This document shows, in pieces, positions 16,505 through 26,858 of a stretch of DNA of 64,000 nucleotides (position 1 is the stretch's first letter; each line of letters starts with the position of its first letter). The stretch spans positions 394,048 to 458,047 of the forward strand of contig NZ_JABFAO010000001.1 of the NCBI RefSeq assembly GCF_017168235.1, read 5' to 3'. Under the pieces are notes generated by a model. That model did not search any database. It was not told where the DNA came from and saw nothing but the letters and a program-made list of their open reading frames with translations. Both the position numbers and the translations under genes were made by a program. This DNA comes from Rhodococcus sp. KRD197 (GTDB lineage: Bacteria > Actinomycetota > Actinomycetes > Mycobacteriales > Mycobacteriaceae).

Positions 16505-17548
16505 TTGTCTAGCACCGAAGACAGACGATTCGAGATTTTGCGCGCGATCGTTGCGGACTACGTCTCTACACAGGAACCGGTCGGCTCCCGCGCGCTGGTC
16601 GAGCGACACAATCTCGGCGTATCCAGTGCCACGGTTCGAAACGACATGGCAGTACTCGAAGCCGAGGGCTACATCGCCCAACCCCACACCAGTTCGGGTC
16701 GGGTCCCCACCGACAAGGGCTATCGGCAGTTCGTCGACCGCATCGCCGACGTCAAGCCGCTGTCGGGTCCAGAACGTCGTGCGATTCTCGAGTTCCTCGA
16801 GAACGGCGTCGACCTGGACGATGTGTTGCGACGCGGTGTTCGCCTGTTGGCGCAGCTGACACGTCAGGTGGCCGTGGTCCAGTATCCGACGCTGTCGGTC
16901 TCGTCGGTCCGCCACCTCGAGATCGTGGCACTCACACCTGCGCGACTGCTGATGGTCCTGATCACCGATTCCGGCCGCGTCGATCAACGCATCGTCGAAC
17001 TCGGTGACGTCATCGACGATGAAGACCTGTCGCAGCTGCGCCGACTGCTCGGGGGCGCGCTCGAGGGAAAGCGTCTCGCGGCAGCATCGGCTGCCGTGGC
17101 CGAATTGGCCGAGAATGCACCGCCGTCCCTGCGTGACGCGATGATCAGGTCGGCGACGGTGTTGATCGAATCACTCGTCGAGCACCCGGAGGAACGTCTC
17201 GTTCTCGGTGGCACGGCCAATCTCACCCGCAATGCCGCGGACTTCGCCGGCGACGCTGGTTTCCCCGGTTCGTTGCGAGCCGTGCTGGAAGCGCTCGAGG
17301 AGCAAGTCGTGGTCCTGAAACTGCTTGCTGTGACACAGGACACGCGCACGGTGACCGTGCGAATCGGCGAGGAAACCCAGGTCGAGGAGATGCGCGGAGC
17401 CTCGATGATTTCCACCGGATACGGTTCGGCTGGCATGGTGCTGGGAGGAATGGGCGTCCTCGGGCCCACACGAATGGACTACCCAGGAACAATTGCATCG
17501 GTCGCAGCCGTTGCGAGATACATCGGTGAGGTTCTCGCCGAACGCTGA
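16505..17548 (+). CDS. hrcA: heat-inducible transcription repressor HrcA
   Basis: 347 residues from a TTG preceded by GGAGGGGACGGAAG. The N-terminal winged helix reads [29 protein letters not shown], with [15 protein letters not shown] as the recognition helix; the rest is the GAF-like HrcA domain ending in [24 protein letters not shown]. HrcA represses chaperone genes by binding CIRCE elements. No CIRCE inverted repeat was found in the region before this gene, so the targets (groE genes) must lie elsewhere. It is followed 98 bases later by dnaJ, the usual actinobacterial order. Confidence 0.94.
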   Translation: MSSTEDRRFEILRAIVADYVSTQEPVGSRALVERHNLGVSSATVRNDMAVLEAEGYIAQPHTSSGRVPTDKGYRQFVDRIADVKPLSGPERRAILEFLENGVDLDDVLRRGVRLLAQLTRQVAVVQYPTLSVSSVRHLEIVALTPARLLMVLITDSGRVDQRIVELGDVIDDEDLSQLRRLLGGALEGKRLAAASAAVAELAENAPPSLRDAMIRSATVLIESLVEHPEERLVLGGTANLTRNAADFAGDAGFPGSLRAVLEALEEQVVVLKLLAVTQDTRTVTVRIGEETQVEEMRGASMISTGYGSAGMVLGGMGVLGPTRMDYPGTIASVAAVARYIGEVLAER

Positions 17549-17646
17549 GGGCCTCACACACACGCCGCAAGGCACTACGGGAGTAGCTCGCGGCGCGCAG
17601 ACGATCCACCAGGATGTTGGAACGACATGGACGGAAGAGACGACAA

Positions 17647-18801
17647 GTGGCACGGGATTACTACGCAACGCTCGGGGTCGGTCAGAAGGCGACCGACCAG
17701 GAGATCAAGCGCGCATACCGCAAGCTCGCCCGTGAACTCCACCCCGATGTAAACCCAGACGAGACTGCTCAAGCCCGCTTCAAGGAGATCTCGACCGCAT
17801 ACGAGGTGCTCTCGGATCCGGAGAAGCGGCGCATCGTCGACCTCGGTGGCGATCCACTGCAGCAGGGCGGCGGCGGTGGCGCCGGGTTCGGCAACGCCGG
17901 ATTCGGTGGCGGTCTCGGAGACGTGTTCGAAGCGTTCTTCGGCGGCGGCGGGGGAGGCGGCACGCGTGGTCCGCGTGGACGCGTGCAACCCGGGGCCGAC
18001 TCGTTGCTGCGCACGAAACTGACACTCGACGAATGCGCGAGCGGAGTGACCAAGCAGATCACGGTCGACACCGCGATTCTCTGCGATGTGTGCACGGGCG
18101 CGGGCACAAATGGTGATTCGGAACCGGTTCGCTGTGACACCTGCGGCGGAGCCGGAGAGGTTCAGTCGGTTCAGCGTTCCTTCCTCGGGCAGGTCATGAC
18201 ATCGCGGCCGTGCCCGACGTGCCGTGGTGCCGGTGAAACGATTCCCGACCCCTGCCGCAAGTGCGGTGGCGACGGCCGTGTGCGGTCTCGTCGCGAGATC
18301 GCCGTCAAGGTGCCCGTCGGTGTCAGCAGTGGCATGCGGATCCGTCTGGCCTCGCAGGGCGAGGTCGGACCGGGTGGCGGACCGGCGGGCGATCTGTACG
18401 TCGAAATCGTCGAGCAGCCGCACGAGGTCTTCGTCCGCGACGGAGACGACCTGCACTGCACCATCCGGGTCCCGATGGTCGACGCCGCGCTCGGCACTTC
18501 GGTCTCCGTGGATGCAATCATCGACGGACCCACCGAGATCTCAGTGGATCAGGGAACCCAGCCGGGTGCCGTGGCAGTTCTGCGCGGACACGGTATGCCG
18601 AGGTTGCGCTCGGGTGTTCGGGGCGATCTGCACGCACACCTCGAAGTGGTCGTACCTTCGCGGCTGGACAGCAAGCAGACCCAGCTGCTGGAAGACCTCA
18701 AGCGTCTGCGTGATCGCGACGCGGCCGAAGTGGTCACCACGGGCTCGCAGCACAGCGGCGGTCTGTTCTCCAGGTTGCGGGAAGCGTTCAGCGGTCGCTG
18801 A
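17647..18801 (+). CDS. dnaJ: molecular chaperone DnaJ (type I, DnaJ2)
   Basis: 384 residues from GTG 17647. J-domain with the HPD triad at 32-34, a Gly/Phe-rich linker (about 75-115) and four CxxCxGxG-type zinc motifs ([32 protein letters not shown]), followed by the C-terminal substrate-binding domains. It stimulates the DnaK ATPase and delivers unfolded clients. Location directly after hrcA and before rsmE identifies it as the second DnaJ of actinobacteria (the first is usually beside dnaK-grpE). The RsmE start lies 2 bases after its stop. Confidence 0.95.
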   Translation: MARDYYATLGVGQKATDQEIKRAYRKLARELHPDVNPDETAQARFKEISTAYEVLSDPEKRRIVDLGGDPLQQGGGGGAGFGNAGFGGGLGDVFEAFFGGGGGGGTRGPRGRVQPGADSLLRTKLTLDECASGVTKQITVDTAILCDVCTGAGTNGDSEPVRCDTCGGAGEVQSVQRSFLGQVMTSRPCPTCRGAGETIPDPCRKCGGDGRVRSRREIAVKVPVGVSSGMRIRLASQGEVGPGGGPAGDLYVEIVEQPHEVFVRDGDDLHCTIRVPMVDAALGTSVSVDAIIDGPTEISVDQGTQPGAVAVLRGHGMPRLRSGVRGDLHAHLEVVVPSRLDSKQTQLLEDLKRLRDRDAAEVVTTGSQHSGGLFSRLREAFSGR

Positions 18802-18803
18802 CG

Positions 18804-19568
18804 ATGGCGGCGACCGTCTTCTATCTCAATCCGCTGCCGGACGTGGGCGGCACTGCCGTGCTCGACGGCAAGGAAGGGCACCACGCTGCCACGGTGCGCC
18901 GCATACGCGTCGGTGAGCGATTGGTGCTCTCCGACGGCTCCGGCTCGCTTGCGGACACCGTCGTCACCAGCGTCGAGCGCGACCGGCTGGAGTTGGCGGT
19001 GACGTCGAGGTCCGTGGTTGCTCGACCCACCCCGACGGTCACTCTCGTCCAGGCGCTGCCCAAGGCGGATCGCTCCGAGCTGTCGGTCGAGCTCGCCACC
19101 GAAGCAGGTGTCGACGCAATCGTCCCGTGGCAATCCGCACGGTGCGTGGCTCGCTGGGAGGGCGCGAAAGCGATCAAGGGTGTGTCCCGGTGGCGCGGAG
19201 TCGCTGCTGCTGCCGCCAAGCAATCGCGTCGACCATTCGTGCCCGAGGTGGACGATCTGCACGACACAGCGGCAGTCGTGGCGCTTGCAGGCTCGATCGT
19301 TGCTCGGGGCGGCATCGTCGCCGTGCTGCACGAGTCCGCCACCCGAGGGTTTGCGTCCCTCCCGTTCGCGGAGGTGAACGAAGTGATGCTCGTCGTGGGT
19401 CCCGAAGGTGGCATCGACGACAGGGAAATCGCACGTCTGACCGAGGTCGGCGCGACTCCGGTGATGTTGGGGCCCACAGTTCTGCGCACGTCCACGGCCG
19501 GGGCTGTGGCCCTCGGGGCGATCGGAGTCCTCACCGATCGTTGGGGGCAGTCGCCGGTCGATCTGTAA
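18804..19568 (+). CDS. rsmE: 16S rRNA (uracil1498-N3)-methyltransferase
   Basis: 254 residues from an ATG 2 bases after dnaJ. It has a small N-terminal PUA-like domain (GKEGHHAATVRRIRVGERL) and a SPOUT methyltransferase domain with VGPEGGIDDREI and the knot region VLRTSTAGAVAL. It methylates U1498 in the decoding site of 16S rRNA. The operon position between dnaJ and phoH is conserved in actinobacteria. Confidence 0.93.
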   Translation: MAATVFYLNPLPDVGGTAVLDGKEGHHAATVRRIRVGERLVLSDGSGSLADTVVTSVERDRLELAVTSRSVVARPTPTVTLVQALPKADRSELSVELATEAGVDAIVPWQSARCVARWEGAKAIKGVSRWRGVAAAAAKQSRRPFVPEVDDLHDTAAVVALAGSIVARGGIVAVLHESATRGFASLPFAEVNEVMLVVGPEGGIDDREIARLTEVGATPVMLGPTVLRTSTAGAVALGAIGVLTDRWGQSPVDL

Positions 19569-19648
19569 TTGGAATGCGCTCGCCGGCGAGGGCGTTAAAC
19601 TTTGGAACAAAAGAACTATCGACACCGAGAGCAGGCCATAGCCACCAC

Positions 19649-20695
19649 GTGAGTGAACACAGCGAACTTCCCGCCGAACGTGAGGTTCGGTCCAGCATGG
19701 AACTGGCACCCGCGGCGGTTCTTCCGCTGCTGGGAGCCTCGGATGAAAATCTGCGCACGTTGGAGCAGGTACTGAGCGCCGACATTCATGTTCGCGGAAA
19801 CGCCGTGACGTTGAGTGGCAAGGTGGCCGACGTTGCGCTGGCCGAGCGGGTCGTGTCCGAGCTCGCCGCCGTCGTCAAGCGTGCCCAGCCGCTGACACCC
19901 GATGCGGTTCGGCGCACTGTGGCAATGCTCACCGAGGGTGTGTCCGAGTCGCCGGCCGAGGTGCTGAGCCTGGACATTCTCTCGCGTCGCGGCAAGACCA
20001 TTCGTCCGAAAACTCTGAACCAGAAGCGGTACGTCGACGCTATCGACACCAACACCATCGTGTTCGGGATCGGCCCCGCCGGTACCGGGAAGACCTACCT
20101 CGCCATGGCCAAGGCGGTTCAGGCGCTCCAGGCCAAACAGGTAAGCCGGATCATCCTGACGCGGCCCGCGGTGGAGGCGGGGGAGCGGCTGGGCTTCCTG
20201 CCCGGCACTCTGCACGAGAAGATCGATCCGTATCTCCGGCCGCTGCACGATGCGCTCCACGACATGATGGACGTCGAGGCCATTCCGAAGCTGATGCAGG
20301 CCGGTGTCATCGAGGTGGCACCGCTGGCGTACATGCGCGGCCGCACCCTCAACGATGCCTTCATCATCCTCGACGAAGCCCAGAACACCACTGCCGAACA
20401 GATGAAGATGTTCCTCACCAGGCTCGGATTCGGTTCGAAGATCGTGGTGACCGGTGACGTCACTCAGGTCGATCTTCCGGGCGGCTCGAGGTCCGGGCTG
20501 CGCGCTGCAAGCGAGATCCTCGACGATGTGGATGATATCCATTTCGCGCACTTGACCAGCAGTGACGTGGTGCGCCACCGGTTGGTATCGGAGATCGTCG
20601 ATGCCTACGAGCGGTTCGAGTCCTCCCGAGAGACCGACGTGTCCGTCGGCAATCGCGCGCAGCGACGCTCCGGCCCGCGCTCGGCCCGTCGATAG
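19649..20695 (+). CDS. phoH: PhoH/YbeZ-family ATPase
   Basis: 348 residues from GTG 19649, the start that fits the family length; the frame is open much further upstream, but that part overlaps rsmE and is not protein-like. Walker A GPAGTGKT at 142-149 and Walker [12 protein letters not shown] are clear, and the region [25 protein letters not shown] is typical of the family's C-terminus. PhoH proteins are single-stranded RNA-dependent ATPases that act with YbeY, encoded next, in ribosome and RNA quality control. Confidence 0.92.
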   Translation: MSEHSELPAEREVRSSMELAPAAVLPLLGASDENLRTLEQVLSADIHVRGNAVTLSGKVADVALAERVVSELAAVVKRAQPLTPDAVRRTVAMLTEGVSESPAEVLSLDILSRRGKTIRPKTLNQKRYVDAIDTNTIVFGIGPAGTGKTYLAMAKAVQALQAKQVSRIILTRPAVEAGERLGFLPGTLHEKIDPYLRPLHDALHDMMDVEAIPKLMQAGVIEVAPLAYMRGRTLNDAFIILDEAQNTTAEQMKMFLTRLGFGSKIVVTGDVTQVDLPGGSRSGLRAASEILDDVDDIHFAHLTSSDVVRHRLVSEIVDAYERFESSRETDVSVGNRAQRRSGPRSARR

Positions 20696-20762
20696 AATTT
20701 CCGCCGAACAGTCAAGGGCGATCTGCCAAGCCGCGCAAGAACCGAGAGAGAACGAGCAACAG

Positions 20763-21305
20763 ATGAGTATCGAGGTGTCCAACGAATCAGGGATGGACGT
20801 CTCCGAGTCGGAATTGGTGAGCGTAGCCAGATTCGCGATTGCGAGCATGGACGTGCACCCCGCGGCGGAGCTGTCGATGGTGCTGGTCGACTCCTCCACC
20901 ATGGCCGATCTGCACATGCGATGGATGGATCTGCCGGGCCCGACAGACGTGATGTCGTTCCCGATGGACGAGCTCGAACCCGGAGGTCGACCGGACGCGC
21001 CGGAGCCTGGGCCAGCGATGCTCGGTGACATCGTGCTGTGTCCGTCGTTCGCGGCGGATCAAGCCGCCGCCGCCGGTCATCCGCTCGAACAGGAACTGGC
21101 GCTGCTGACCGTGCACGGTGTGCTGCACCTGCTCGGCTACGACCACGCCGAGCCGGACGAAGAGAAGGAAATGTTCGCCCTGCAGAATCGCATCCTCGAG
21201 GAGTGGTACGAGGAACTGCGCCGCGCCGAGGAAGCGGAGCTTCAGGCTGCGCGCGACAACCGTTTGCTCGGCAAGACAGGATTCGCCCGAGGCACCGACC
21301 TGTGA
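20763..21305 (+). CDS. ybeY: endoribonuclease YbeY (rRNA maturation)
   Basis: 180 residues from ATG 20763. The zinc site H-x3-H-x5-H is [11 protein letters not shown], His118, His122 and His128. The conserved Arg and the [10 protein letters not shown] segment are present. YbeY takes part in 16S rRNA 3' processing and 70S quality control, with metal-dependent RNase activity. The C-terminal ~40 residues after the zinc site ([20 protein letters not shown]) are longer than in E. coli and charged. In mycobacteria a CorC-like gene follows ybeY; here only 72 bases separate it from era. Confidence 0.92.
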   Translation: MSIEVSNESGMDVSESELVSVARFAIASMDVHPAAELSMVLVDSSTMADLHMRWMDLPGPTDVMSFPMDELEPGGRPDAPEPGPAMLGDIVLCPSFAADQAAAAGHPLEQELALLTVHGVLHLLGYDHAEPDEEKEMFALQNRILEEWYEELRRAEEAELQAARDNRLLGKTGFARGTDL

Positions 21306-21377
21306 CGCGTGAGCGCGCGGGCACATCGAAGACAACGATCCCGGCGCGGCGCGGCGGGAAGAGCTGGGAGGTACTCG

Positions 21378-22292
21378 GTGCCTGAATCGAGTGACGAGAA
21401 CTTCAGATCCGGATTCATCTGCTTCGTGGGTCGACCGAACACCGGAAAGTCGACGCTGACCAATGCGCTGGTCGGAGCCAAGATCGCGATCACGTCCTCG
21501 CGGCCGCAGACGACACGGCACACCATCCGCGGCATCGTCCACCGCGAGAACGCGCAACTGATTCTCGTGGACACCCCGGGACTGCACCGCCCGAGGACGC
21601 TGCTCGGTCAGCGGCTCAACGACCTCGTCCAGGACACCTATTCCGAGGTCGACATCATCGGGTTGTGCATCCCAGCGGACGAGAAGATCGGCCCCGGGGA
21701 TCGGTGGATTCTCGAGCAGGTGCGCCACATTGCCCCCAAGACCACGTTGATCGGCATCGTCACCAAGATCGACAAGGTCAAGAAGGAACGCGTGGTGCAG
21801 CAGCTCATGGCACTGTCGAAGCTTCTCGGGGACGACTGCCACGTCATTCCCGTATCCGCAGAATCCGGGGAGCAGGTGGAAAAGCTCGTCGATCTGTTTG
21901 CCTCCGAACTGCCACCCGGGCCTGCGTTCTACCCGGACGGCGAGCTCACCGACGAACCCGAAGAGATCCTGATGGCCGAGCTCATTCGCGAGGCCGCACT
22001 CGAAGGGGTGCGAGACGAACTCCCGCACTCGCTCGCCGTCGTCATCGAGGAAATCACCCCCCGCGAGGGCCACGACAACATGCTCGATGTGCACGCCATT
22101 CTGTACGTCGAACGGTCCAGCCAGAAGGCGATCATCATCGGCAAGGGAGGGTCCCGGCTCAAGGAAGTGGGTACCGCCTCACGACTGCAGATCGAGAAGC
22201 TGCTGGGCACCAGGATCTACCTCGACCTGCACGTCAAGATCGCCAAGGACTGGCAGACCGATCCCAAGCAGATGGGCAAGCTCGGTTTCTGA
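21378..22292 (+). CDS. era: GTPase Era
   Basis: 304 residues. GTG 21378 was chosen because GGGAGG lies 7 bases before it. G1 GRPNTGKST (18-26), TTRHT switch, DTPG (LVDTPGLH) and TKID are all present, and the C-terminal KH domain contains IIIGKGGSRLKEVG. Era binds the 3' end of 16S rRNA and assists 30S assembly. It sits between ybeY and recO as in related genomes. Confidence 0.95.
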   Translation: MPESSDENFRSGFICFVGRPNTGKSTLTNALVGAKIAITSSRPQTTRHTIRGIVHRENAQLILVDTPGLHRPRTLLGQRLNDLVQDTYSEVDIIGLCIPADEKIGPGDRWILEQVRHIAPKTTLIGIVTKIDKVKKERVVQQLMALSKLLGDDCHVIPVSAESGEQVEKLVDLFASELPPGPAFYPDGELTDEPEEILMAELIREAALEGVRDELPHSLAVVIEEITPREGHDNMLDVHAILYVERSSQKAIIIGKGGSRLKEVGTASRLQIEKLLGTRIYLDLHVKIAKDWQTDPKQMGKLGF

Positions 22293-22349
22293 CGTGCACG
22301 CCCGTGTGGTGGGCCGGTGCCGGGGCCACGACGTGGAAGACTGGACCGG

Positions 22350-23174
22350 GTGAGGCTCTACCGGGACAACGCAGTGGTGCTGCGCCAGCACAAGCTGGGC
22401 GAGGCCGATCGCATCGTCACGCTGTTGACCCGGGACAACGGCATCGTCCGCGCCGTCGCAAAAGGGGTACGCCGCACCAAATCGAAGTTCGGTGCTCGGC
22501 TCGAACCCTTCGCGCACATCGATGTTCTGCTCTATCCGGGGCGCAACCTCGACATCATCACTCAGGTGCACACGATCGATGCCTTCGGCGGCGACATCGT
22601 GACCGACTACGGCTGCTACACCACCGGGTGCGCCGTTCTCGAGACATCGGAACGGCTCGCGGGCGAGGAGCACGCGCCGGCCCGTCGCCTGCATCAACTG
22701 ACGGTCGGTGCTCTGCGTGCACTGGGCGAGCGAACTCGACCTCCCGAACTGGTTCTCGACGCCTTCCTGCTGCGTGCGATGGGCTTTTCCGGCTGGGCGC
22801 CGGCACTGACCGAGTGCGCACGCTGCGCGGCACCCGGACCACACCGAGCGTTCCATGTCGCGGCGGGCGGATCGGTCTGTGTGCATTGCCGGCCGCCGGG
22901 TTCGGCCACGCCGATGGCAGGTGTTCTCGATCTGATGATCGCGCTCGAGCGTGGTGAGTGGGCGTTCACGGAGACGACATCGACGCTGGTGCGAAATCAG
23001 ACGAGCGGCCTCGTCGCCGCTCATCTGCAGTGGCACCTCGAGCGACAACTCCGCACACTCCCGCTGATCGAGCGCGCCAAGCCGCACGAGGGCAAGCCTG
23101 CTTCCGTCCTCGAAGGCGTCGTCGGGCAGGATGAAGAACGTGATTCGACGACGCGAACCGCGCACCCAGCCTGA
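22350..23174 (+). CDS. recO: DNA repair protein RecO
   Basis: 274 residues from GTG 22350 ([26 protein letters not shown] is the OB-fold start). A four-cysteine zinc site is visible as CARCAAPGP and CVHCRPPGS about 20 residues apart. RecO anneals DNA and helps load RecA in gap repair. The last 44 bases overlap the start of uppS, suggesting co-expression. Confidence 0.93.
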   Translation: MRLYRDNAVVLRQHKLGEADRIVTLLTRDNGIVRAVAKGVRRTKSKFGARLEPFAHIDVLLYPGRNLDIITQVHTIDAFGGDIVTDYGCYTTGCAVLETSERLAGEEHAPARRLHQLTVGALRALGERTRPPELVLDAFLLRAMGFSGWAPALTECARCAAPGPHRAFHVAAGGSVCVHCRPPGSATPMAGVLDLMIALERGEWAFTETTSTLVRNQTSGLVAAHLQWHLERQLRTLPLIERAKPHEGKPASVLEGVVGQDEERDSTTRTAHPA

Positions 23175-23949
23175 AGAAGGGGCGACCGTACGTCCTCCCG
23201 ATCCACATCCGTCGGGTGCTCGTCCGCCGATCCTGCAACCGGAACTGATCCCGCGTCACGTCGCGTTGGTGATGGATGGCAACGGGCGCTGGGCTCAGGA
23301 CCGTGGCCTGCCGCGCACGGCCGGGCACGAACGCGGCGAGGCGGTCCTCATGGACACCGTTTGCGGGTGCATCGACATCGGCGTGAAGTGGTTGTCCGCG
23401 TATGCCTTCTCTACCGAGAATTGGAAGCGCAGTCCCGATGAGGTCAAGTTCCTGATGGGCTTCAACAGGGATGTCATCCGTCGTCGTCGAGACGAAATGA
23501 ACGAGATGGGCGTGCGTGTTCGGTGGGCGGGGCGTCGGCCGCGGTTGTGGCGCAGTGTCATCAAGGAGCTCGAGGTCGCCGAGGAGTTGACGAAGAAGAA
23601 CACCGTCATGACCCTGACGATGTGTGTCAACTACGGTGGCCGCGCGGAAATCGCCGACGCGACCAAGGAAATCGCTCGTCTGGCAGCTGCCGGCAAGCTC
23701 GATCCGGAGAAGATCACCGAGGCGACCGTCGCGAAATATCTCGACGAGGCGGACATGCCCGATGTCGACCTGTTCCTGCGTCCGTCGGGGGAGCAGCGGA
23801 CGTCGAACTTCCTACTGTGGCAATCGGCGTACGCGGAGTTCGTATTTCAGAAGAAGCTTTTTCCGGACTTCGACCGCCGGGACCTGTGGGAAGCATGCGT
23901 CGAATACGCCTCGCGAGACCGCAGATTCGGTGGAGTCAAGTATGAGTGA
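23131..23949 (+). CDS. uppS: Z-isoprenyl (decaprenyl/undecaprenyl) diphosphate synthase
   Basis: 272 residues from ATG 23131, inside the recO 3' end; a GTG at 23140 with GGATGAAG before it is an alternative start. Cis-prenyltransferase motifs: [13 protein letters not shown] with the catalytic Asp, [13 protein letters not shown], and [15 protein letters not shown]. It condenses isopentenyl diphosphate onto an allylic primer to make the lipid carrier for peptidoglycan and arabinogalactan. The equivalent mycobacterial gene (Rv2361c) makes decaprenyl diphosphate; chain length cannot be read from sequence alone. Confidence 0.92.
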   Translation: MKNVIRRREPRTQPEEGATVRPPDPHPSGARPPILQPELIPRHVALVMDGNGRWAQDRGLPRTAGHERGEAVLMDTVCGCIDIGVKWLSAYAFSTENWKRSPDEVKFLMGFNRDVIRRRRDEMNEMGVRVRWAGRRPRLWRSVIKELEVAEELTKKNTVMTLTMCVNYGGRAEIADATKEIARLAAAGKLDPEKITEATVAKYLDEADMPDVDLFLRPSGEQRTSNFLLWQSAYAEFVFQKKLFPDFDRRDLWEACVEYASRDRRFGGVKYE

Positions 23950-24337
23950 GCAGATGTCGTTGCAGTCTCGAGCAGAGGTCGCGCTGTCACAGTTCGCGAC
24001 CGTCGCAGTGGGAGAAGAAGGTTCGCTCGGCTTCGACTACGCCGGCGCGCTGTGCTCGCTGCGATCGTTGGAACTTTCACCCGGTTTGGAAGTGCTGTCC
24101 CTGACGGCAGTGCTTGCCTGGGATCGCCCGCTCAAGGCGTCGTTGCACAAGAAGGTCGCCGACCGAAACGCAGAGTCCCAGTTCGGGTCCATCTCGATCA
24201 ACGTGCACGAGAAGATGGCCGACGTGTTGCTGCGCTACATATTTCCTGCCAGCGGCTTGGACGACGAAGCTCTGATGACGATGCTGGTACTCGTCCTCGG
24301 CGGCGTGGAGAAAGCCCGCGAGAATCTGCTGCCCTGA
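23942..24337 (+). CDS. conserved hypothetical protein
   Basis: 131 residues from an ATG that overlaps the uppS stop by 8 bases. The sequence is soluble and mixed alpha/beta (e.g. [37 protein letters not shown]), with no signal peptide, membrane segment or familiar motif. It looks translationally coupled to uppS. I do not recognise the family. It converges on zur with only 16 bases between stops. Confidence 0.6.
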   Translation: MSEQMSLQSRAEVALSQFATVAVGEEGSLGFDYAGALCSLRSLELSPGLEVLSLTAVLAWDRPLKASLHKKVADRNAESQFGSISINVHEKMADVLLRYIFPASGLDDEALMTMLVLVLGGVEKARENLLP

Positions 24338-24353
24338 TCCGAGCGCGGCGGGC

Positions 24354-24791
24354 TCAGTCTGTCTTGCACTCGCTGCAGGTGCCGAAGATTTCGATGGTGT
24401 GGCTGACGTCGGTGAACTTGTTTTCCTCGGCGACGCTCTGTGACCACTGCTCGACCGTCGGGCCCTCGACCTCGACGGTGTAGCCGCAGTCTCGACACAC
24501 CAGGTGATGGTGGTGGCCGGTCGAGCAACGCCGGTAGACGGACTCGCCGGTATCGATGCGTAGGACGTCGACGGTGCCTGCGTCGGCGAGGGTCTGCAGG
24601 GTGCGGTAGACGGTGGTCAGGCCGATGCCCTCACCACGTTTGCGCAACTCGTCGTGCAGATCCTGTGCGGAGCGGAACTCCTCGATGTCGTCGAGCAGAT
24701 CGGAGATCGCGCTGCGCTGCTTGGTCGCACGAACGCCGACGGCGACGGGCTTGCGAGATCTGGTGGTTTCGGTCGACGACTTCTCGGGCAC
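24354..24791 (-). CDS. zur: zinc uptake regulator Zur (FurB)
   Basis: 145 residues, minus strand. A Fur-type winged helix (AISDLLDDIEEFRSAQDLHDELRKRG...GLTTVYRTLQTLADAG) is followed by a dimerisation domain with GHHHHLVCRDCG and CSEC, giving the structural CxxC...CxxC zinc site. The position immediately after an SmtB-type gene is that of mycobacterial Rv2358-Rv2359, where the Fur protein is the zinc regulator. Zn-loaded Zur represses zinc uptake and alternative ribosomal protein genes. The start lies 5 bases after the smtB stop. Confidence 0.88.
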   Translation of the reverse strand: MPEKSSTETTRSRKPVAVGVRATKQRSAISDLLDDIEEFRSAQDLHDELRKRGEGIGLTTVYRTLQTLADAGTVDVLRIDTGESVYRRCSTGHHHHLVCRDCGYTVEVEGPTVEQWSQSVAEENKFTDVSHTIEIFGTCSECKTD

Positions 24792-24796
24792 TGACT

Positions 24797-25201
24797 TCAG
24801 CCTTCCTCTGCGTGGGCGACCGCGTCGATGACGATGTGAGCGAGATGATCGTCGACGAGGCGGTACAGAACTTCCCGGCCGTTGCGCTCGCCCTGGACGA
24901 CCCCCGCTGACTTGAGCACCCGAAGATGCTGGCTGATCAGCGGCTGGGTGACGCCGAGCGCGCCCACCAGCTCGTGCACGCAGCGTTCGGATTCGCGAAG
25001 CTGAAGCACTATCGCGATGCGAACCGGGGCAGCGAGCGCGCGCAGGATGTCACCGGCGGCGGTGAGAGTTTCCTTGGGCGGAACGGGAGCGGGCGGTGCC
25101 GACACGAACGGATCACGTGCGTGTTCGGAGTCGCTGGACAGGGTGTGACTGTCGTGAGTGTCCTCGCCGACAGGGGAAGGGTCTGTCTCCAAAATTGCCA
25201 C
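24797..25201 (-). CDS. smtB: ArsR/SmtB-family zinc-responsive repressor
   Basis: 134 residues from GTG 25201, chosen for the AGGAG 6-7 bases upstream. A roughly 45-residue variable Asp/Ser/Pro-rich N-terminus precedes the winged helix ([17 protein letters not shown]...[18 protein letters not shown]). The C-terminal helix carries the complete alpha-5 zinc site D-x-H-x10-H-x2-E ([17 protein letters not shown]). Zinc binding there releases DNA. In mycobacteria the orthologue represses its own operon and zur. The palindrome at 25278-25303 is the probable operator. Confidence 0.88.
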   Translation of the reverse strand: MAILETDPSPVGEDTHDSHTLSSDSEHARDPFVSAPPAPVPPKETLTAAGDILRALAAPVRIAIVLQLRESERCVHELVGALGVTQPLISQHLRVLKSAGVVQGERNGREVLYRLVDDHLAHIVIDAVAHAEEG

Positions 25202-25277
25202 AGAGTTCTCCTTCGATTCGGCGCTCGGTGCCTGCCCCACAGTAGTCCAGCGACTGTTAATGCAAACCACTTCCATT

Positions 25278-25303
25278 TTGATATGCATGGCTGTGCATGT
25301 CAA
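25278..25303. promoter_or_regulatory. imperfect palindrome, probable SmtB operator
   Basis: TTGATATGCA and TGCATGTCAA are inverse repeats with 9 of 10 matches and a 6-base spacer. The element lies about 77 bases before the smtB start and 100 bases before glyS, in the divergent region. ArsR/SmtB proteins bind AT-rich imperfect 12-2-12-like palindromes near their own promoters. Which regulator binds here is inferred. Confidence 0.5.
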
Positions 25304-25406
25304 CCGAGCGGAGGGTGTTCGGAGAAACGGGCCGCGCCCGATAGGCTACCGGTGGCATCTGCCCGCACCTGTCCTCGAACAAAACACCAGATGGAGAGCT
25401 CCGCCA

Positions 25407-26792
25407 GTGGCACCCAAGTCCAAAGTCGAAACCGTCGCCAACCTCGCCAAGCGTCGAGGGCTCGTGTACCCCTGCGGCGAGATCTACGGCGGTACCAAGT
25501 CGGCCTGGGACTACGGCCCGCTGGGCGTCGAACTCAAGGAGAACATCAAGAAGCAGTGGTGGCGCAACATGGTCACCACCCGCGAGGACACCGTCGGACT
25601 CGACTCCTCGGTCATCCTCCCGCGCCAGGTGTGGGAGGCCTCGGGCCACGTCGAAACCTTCAGTGACCCGCTCGTCGAATCGCTCATCACGCACAAGCGC
25701 TACCGCGCCGATCACCTCATCGAGGCGTACGAGGAAAAGCACGGTCGCCCGCCCGAGAACGGCCTGGCCGATATCCGCGATCCCGAAACCGGTGATCCGG
25801 GCCAGTGGACCGAGCCCCGCGCTTTCTCCGGGCTGCTCAAGACCTTCCTCGGACCGGTGGACAACGAGGAGGGCCTGCATTACCTGCGGCCCGAGACAGC
25901 GCAGGGCATCTTCGTCAACTTCGCCAACGTCCTGACCACCTCGCGCAAGAAGCCGCCGTTCGGCATCGGTCAGATCGGCAAGAGCTTCCGCAACGAGATC
26001 ACCCCCGGAAACTTCATCTTCCGCACCCGTGAGTTCGAGCAGATGGAGATGGAATTCTTCGTCAAGCCCGGCGAGGACGACGAGTGGCACCAGTACTGGA
26101 TCGACTACCGGATGAAGTGGTACACCGATCTCGGTATCGATCCCGAGAACCTGCGGCTCTACGAGCACGCGCCGGAGAAGCTCTCGCACTACTCCAAGCG
26201 GACCGTCGACATCGAATACCGCTTCCGGTTCCAGGGCAGCGAGTGGGGCGAGCTCGAAGGCGTCGCCAACCGCACCGATTACGACCTCACGGTGCACTCC
26301 AAGGCGTCGGGCCAGGACCTGAGCTACTACGAGCAGGCCACCGACACCCGCTACACCCCGTATGTCATCGAGCCCGCTGCCGGTCTCACGCGCTCGCTCA
26401 TGGCGTTCCTCGTCGACGCGTACACCGAGGACGAGGCACCGAATGCCAAGGGTGGCGTGGACAAGCGCGTCGTACTCAAGCTGGACCGTCGACTTGCGCC
26501 GGTGAAGGTGGCCGTGCTGCCACTCTCGCGCAACGCCGATCTGACACCGAAGGCCAAGGATCTCGCGCAGCAGCTGCGGCAGTACTGGAACGTCGAATTC
26601 GACGACGCCGGAGCCATCGGCCGCCGATACCGTCGCCAGGACGAGATCGGCACCCCGTTCTGCATCACGGTCGACTTCGACACCCTCGACGACCAGGCCG
26701 TCACGATCCGTGAGCGCGACAGCATGGCGCAGGAGCGCGTCGCGCTCGATCAGGTCGAGGGTTACCTCGCGACCAGGCTGCTCGGCGCCTGA
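25407..26792 (+). CDS. glyS: glycyl-tRNA synthetase (class II, alpha2 type)
   Basis: 461 residues from GTG 25407, with GGAGAG 9 bases before; this matches the usual length. Class II motifs are clear: motif 1 region [30 protein letters not shown], motif 2 [26 protein letters not shown] and motif 3 [14 protein letters not shown]. The C-terminal anticodon-binding domain begins around [13 protein letters not shown]. It charges tRNA-Gly. No T-box-like leader was seen. Confidence 0.95.
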   Translation: MAPKSKVETVANLAKRRGLVYPCGEIYGGTKSAWDYGPLGVELKENIKKQWWRNMVTTREDTVGLDSSVILPRQVWEASGHVETFSDPLVESLITHKRYRADHLIEAYEEKHGRPPENGLADIRDPETGDPGQWTEPRAFSGLLKTFLGPVDNEEGLHYLRPETAQGIFVNFANVLTTSRKKPPFGIGQIGKSFRNEITPGNFIFRTREFEQMEMEFFVKPGEDDEWHQYWIDYRMKWYTDLGIDPENLRLYEHAPEKLSHYSKRTVDIEYRFRFQGSEWGELEGVANRTDYDLTVHSKASGQDLSYYEQATDTRYTPYVIEPAAGLTRSLMAFLVDAYTEDEAPNAKGGVDKRVVLKLDRRLAPVKVAVLPLSRNADLTPKAKDLAQQLRQYWNVEFDDAGAIGRRYRRQDEIGTPFCITVDFDTLDDQAVTIRERDSMAQERVALDQVEGYLATRLLGA

Positions 26793-26801
26793 CCTTCACA
26801 C

Positions 26802-26854
26802 CTGCCCGTGTGTGCATGGTTACCGCCGAACGTAACCATGCACACACGGGGCAG
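26802..26854. terminator. long stem-loop between glyS and the convergent TPM gene
   Basis: The 17-base arm CGTGTGTGCATGGTTAC pairs perfectly with GTAACCATGCACACACG around an 8-base loop, and the stem is extended by CTGCC/GGCAG with one bulged G. It lies between the two convergent stops and probably ends transcription from both sides. Confidence 0.75.
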
Positions 26855-26858
26855 TGGG

